A stretch of DNA of 6,078 nt from assembly GCA_020052215.1 (NCBI GenBank), contig JAGVPN010000107.1, positions 1 through 6,078 of the forward strand, given 5' to 3'. The position numbers were made by a program, and so were the translations under genes. Source of the DNA: Syntrophobacterales bacterium (GTDB lineage Bacteria > Desulfobacterota > Desulfobaccia > Desulfobaccales > 0-14-0-80-60-11). The notes beneath the pieces were generated by a model that did not search any database, was not told where the DNA came from, and saw only the letters and a list, made by a program, of their open reading frames with translations. Every line of letters starts with the position of its first letter. Position 1 is the first letter of the stretch. Positions 5,932 through 6,078 of the stretch are shown here, piece by piece.

Positions 5932-6078
5932 TTACCCCAAACATATCCTGATAACGGATACCAGCACCAAGGCGGCTTTCAGCCGATTGGCCCGGACAGG
6001 TTGCGCCTTGCTGTCATTATTTTTCATCTCGCCTCCGCCGGCCCAAGGAGTGGACACCATCAAGGCCGCCAAAGCAAA
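5932..6078 (-). CDS. Unidentified partial reading frame at right edge
   Basis: An open frame enters from the right edge and ends at a TAA (5934-5932), giving 48 residues. It begins FALAALMVSTPWAGGGE, which looks like the end of a membrane helix or of a signal peptide, then a polar stretch MKNNDSKAQPVRANR and a second short hydrophobic run, LKAALVLVSVI. Within it the ATG at 6027 follows GGAGG at close spacing, so a separate 31-residue protein is an alternative reading of the same frame. I do not recognise the family. It could be the C-terminus of a membrane or exported protein belonging to the same transcript as arsM. After its stop 73 bp remain before arsM, holding the hairpin at 5889-5910 and no convincing promoter. 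Confidence 0.35.
   Translation of the reverse strand, partial: FALAALMVSTPWAGGGEMKNNDSKAQPVRANRLKAALVLVSVIRICLG

Noticed and set aside
5944..5960. TATCC/GGATA inverted repeat as a possible operator
   Set aside because: Only five bases per arm and inside the edge ORF; too weak to call.
1..6078. CRISPR arrays, tRNA or rRNA genes, insertion sequences
   Set aside because: No regularly spaced repeats, cloverleaf patterns, transposase motifs or terminal inverted repeats were seen by eye.

Overview
The window reads as a stretch of bacterial chromosome with GC in the high fifties and every convincing gene on the minus strand. The gene set (an oxidative pentose phosphate pair next to a DJ-1/PfpI protein, a DUF547 protein and an unusual radical SAM-methyltransferase fusion) suggests an anaerobic deltaproteobacterium (Desulfobacterota, Desulfobacca/Syntrophobacter-like). 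That placement rests on general recall of such gene sets, not on a search, and is of low to moderate confidence.

In the direction of transcription (right to left): a partial, unidentified hydrophobic reading frame enters at the right edge (6078-5932). A short leader with a perfect 9-bp hairpin follows (5889-5910). Next is arsM (5858-4800), a canonical As(III) S-adenosylmethionine methyltransferase with all four signature cysteines. After 49 bp comes a roughly 804-residue protein (4750-2336) that joins a PqqD-like N-terminus, a radical SAM domain, a SPASM-like region without its usual cysteines, and a second ArsM-type methyltransferase that also keeps the four cysteine positions. After 67 bp follows a DUF547 protein (2268-1438). 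After a 123-bp gap come a DJ-1/PfpI-family protein with a CxxCH tail (1314-739), an N-terminal remnant of transaldolase only 115 residues long (732-385), and the start of glucose-6-phosphate dehydrogenase, zwf, which runs off the left edge (388-1).

The right half is the interesting part. Two related arsenic-type methyltransferases sit side by side, one of them covalently joined to a radical SAM enzyme, with a DUF547 gene behind them. This looks like an organoarsenical-forming or arsenic-modifying module: the stand-alone ArsM would methylate arsenite, and the fusion could methylate and then build on an arsenic or similar thiophilic substrate by radical chemistry. The product is unknown. No arsR, arsB/acr3 or arsC is visible, so detoxification by efflux is not supported within this window.

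The left half is central carbon metabolism with one oddity: the transaldolase stops exactly where the conserved core should begin, before its Schiff-base lysine, and its last codons supply the ribosome binding site of zwf. This looks like an internal deletion that removed most of tal and joined its 5' end to the zwf translation signals.
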